A DNA stretch of 7,269 bases from Flavobacterium sp. (GTDB lineage Bacteria > Bacteroidota > Bacteroidia > Flavobacteriales > Flavobacteriaceae). The stretch covers positions 1 through 7,269 of the forward strand of contig SEBM01000203.1 in NCBI GenBank assembly GCA_004296145.1, in the 5' to 3' direction. The position numbers were made by a program, and so were the translations under genes. This document shows positions 6,259 through 7,269 of the stretch, in pieces (positions within the stretch are counted from its first letter, which is position 1; the number at the start of each line of letters is the position of its first letter). The notes under the pieces are model-generated. The model was not told the DNA's origin. It did not search any database and saw only the letters and a list, made by a program, of their open reading frames with translations.

Positions 6259-6352
6259 AAATTTTAGATTTTTGAGTTTAGATTTTAGATTAAAATTTTA
6301 GAATTCAGAGTTTAGCTTCAATCTAAAATCTGAATTCTGAAATCTAAAATAT
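6259..6352. repeat. Imperfect 33-bp inverted repeat made of 7-base units, between menB and menA
   Basis: The left arm 6259-6291 and right arm 6320-6352 are reverse complements at 28 of 33 positions by hand alignment, separated by 28 bases. Each arm is periodic. The left arm contains TTTAGAT, TTTTGAG, TTTAGAT and TTTAGAT (6263-6290), the loop adds TTTAGAA, TTCAGAG and TTTAGCT (6297-6317), and the right arm reads ATCTAAA, ATCTGAA, TTCTGAA and ATCTAAA (6321-6348). A second pairing is possible: AGAATTCAGA (6300-6309) is perfectly complementary to TCTGAATTCT (6329-6338). The repeat fills nearly the whole spacer and abuts the menB stop codon. It lacks a GC-rich stem, so it is not a classical terminator; it could modulate mRNA stability inside the transcript. 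Confidence 0.85.
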
Positions 6353-7186
6353 TTATGGAAGCCATTTATTTTCTCCGAAATTTGGTTTTCTTTTTTCCAA
6401 AAAGGCATTTCTTCCTTCTTTTGCTTCTTCTGTCATGTAAGCCAAACGTGTTGCTTCTCCGGCAAAAACCTGTTGACCAACCATTCCGTCGTCTGTCAGG
6501 TTCATGGCAAATTTCAGCATTTTTATAGAAGTTGGAGATTTCTGAAGTATTTCCTGAGCCCATTCATAAGCAGTATCTTCCAGCTCATCGTGAGGGATTA
6601 CGGCATTTACCATTCCCATATCCATTGCTTCCTGAGCAGAATAATTCCTGCCTAAAAAGAAAATTTCACGGGCTTTTTTCTGTCCTACCATTTTGGCTAG
6701 ATAAGCTGATCCGTAACCGCCGTCAAAGCTGGTTACATCTGCATCGGTTTGTTTAAAAATAGCATGTTCTTTACTTGCCAAAGTCATATCGCAAACAACA
6801 TGCAAACTGTGTCCGCCGCCTACAGCCCAACCCGGAACTACGGCAATGACTACTTTTGGCATAAAACGAATTAAACGCTGAACCTCCAGAATATTTAAAC
6901 GATGCTGACCATCTTCTCCAACATAACCCTGATGTCCGCGGGCATTTTGATCACCACCGCTGCAAAAAGAATAAACGCCATCTTTTGTAGATGGTCCTTC
7001 TGCAGAAAGCAAAACCACTCCTATCGAAGTGTCTTCCTGTGCGTCATAAAAGGCCTGATATAGTTCTGAAGTCGTTTTTGGACGAAAAGCGTTTCTAACA
7101 TTTGGTCTGTTAAAAGCTATTCTTGCAACTCCGTTACATTTTTTATAGGTTATATCTTCAAATTCTCTGGCAGTTATCCAATCCAT
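6353..7186 (-). CDS. menB: 1,4-dihydroxy-2-naphthoyl-CoA synthase (naphthoate synthase)
   Basis: MenB cyclises o-succinylbenzoyl-CoA to 1,4-dihydroxy-2-naphthoyl-CoA; it is a cytoplasmic enzyme of the crotonase superfamily. The 277-residue protein has the family length and motifs: FNRPNVRNAFRPKT (25-38), FCSGGDQ (74-80) and GWAVGGGH (119-126), which supply the oxyanion-hole backbone amides, then QTDADVTSFDGGYGSAY (146-162) with the conserved D155, and a C-terminal region with AGEATRLAYMTEEAKEGR (242-259) and FLEKRKPNF. At the position where the E. coli enzyme has G156 (QTGPKV), this protein has D148 (QTDADV), as in the Mycobacterium tuberculosis enzyme; this predicts a bicarbonate-independent form. 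The start MDWITAREFEDITYKK agrees with relatives. It is the first gene of the visible minus-strand block, with 100 bases to menA. Other enoyl-CoA hydratases lack this combination of motifs. Confidence 0.97.
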   Translation of the reverse strand: MDWITAREFEDITYKKCNGVARIAFNRPNVRNAFRPKTTSELYQAFYDAQEDTSIGVVLLSAEGPSTKDGVYSFCSGGDQNARGHQGYVGEDGQHRLNILEVQRLIRFMPKVVIAVVPGWAVGGGHSLHVVCDMTLASKEHAIFKQTDADVTSFDGGYGSAYLAKMVGQKKAREIFFLGRNYSAQEAMDMGMVNAVIPHDELEDTAYEWAQEILQKSPTSIKMLKFAMNLTDDGMVGQQVFAGEATRLAYMTEEAKEGRNAFLEKRKPNFGENKWLP

Positions 7187-7216
7187 TTCTATTTGTTTAG
7201 TTTAAAATAATTATAG

Positions 7217-7239
7217 TGTAAAAATAAATCATTTTTACA
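7217..7239. promoter_or_regulatory. Perfect 9-bp palindrome upstream of menB, possible operator
   Basis: TGTAAAAAT (7217-7225) and ATTTTTACA (7231-7239) are exact reverse complements around a 5-base AAATC spacer, giving a 23-bp dyad of the TGTA...TACA form. It lies 31 to 53 bases upstream of the menB ATG, next to TATAAT read on the minus strand (7215..7210). No Bacteroidota TAnnTTTG element is seen in the 83 bases available upstream of menB. It could be a dimeric-regulator operator, a weak terminator for an upstream gene, or chance in AT-rich DNA. Half-sites do not match FNR (TTGAT-N4-ATCAA). Confidence 0.35.
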
Positions 7240-7269
7240 TTTTTACTTTTCATAAATTTTACCTTTTAT

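Noticed and set aside
6259..6352. Remnant of an insertion sequence or a classical terminator
   Set aside because: No transposase trace or target duplication is seen, and the stem is AT-rich with no clean T tract after it in the menB direction, so neither label is justified.
6366..6756. Short frames on both strands within menB
   Set aside because: All overlap the well-conserved menB coding sequence and contain no recognisable domain.

Overview
The window looks like a piece of chromosome from a Flavobacterium-like member of the Bacteroidota. The DNA is AT-rich, most genes lack a clear Shine-Dalgarno sequence and instead start after A-rich leaders, one intergenic site matches the Bacteroidota -7 promoter element TAnnTTTG, and the proteins are of flavobacterial type (a MenB with a QTDADV loop, a Bacteroidota-style Cys/TPR secreted protein). 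The genus is an inference from these traits and has not been tested by a search.

Layout. At the left edge (1-875), two minus-strand genes sit 7 bases apart: a CYTH-domain triphosphatase-like protein and, downstream, the first 132 codons of a YpdA-type FAD-dependent oxidoreductase cut by the window edge. A divergent intergenic region (876-1129) carries candidate promoters for both directions but no gene. On the plus strand (1130-1675) lies a membrane-anchored coiled-coil protein with a C-terminal helix-hairpin-helix domain. It converges on the next block across a compact hairpin terminator (1690-1715).

From 7186 down to 1714, six minus-strand genes run head to tail in the transcription order menB, menA, a UPF0173 metallo-beta-lactamase-fold hydrolase, a DUF2199 protein, a secreted TPR protein and menC. 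MenC makes o-succinylbenzoate, MenB closes the naphthoate ring and MenA prenylates it, so the block encodes three steps of the classical menaquinone (vitamin K2) pathway. menF, menD, menH, menE and menG are not here; some may lie beyond the right edge. The three genes between menA and menC have no established role in menaquinone synthesis.

Non-coding structure is concentrated in the spacers: a long inverted repeat built of 7-base units between menB and menA, a row of four 8-base units between the TPR gene and menC, and a perfect 9-bp palindrome just upstream of menB. I see no CRISPR, insertion sequence, phage gene, tRNA or rRNA. I did not find a clear previously undescribed system. The most worthwhile leads are the short-period intergenic repeats, the uncharacterised Cys/TPR secreted protein beside the DUF2199 gene, and the membrane-tethered helix-hairpin-helix protein.
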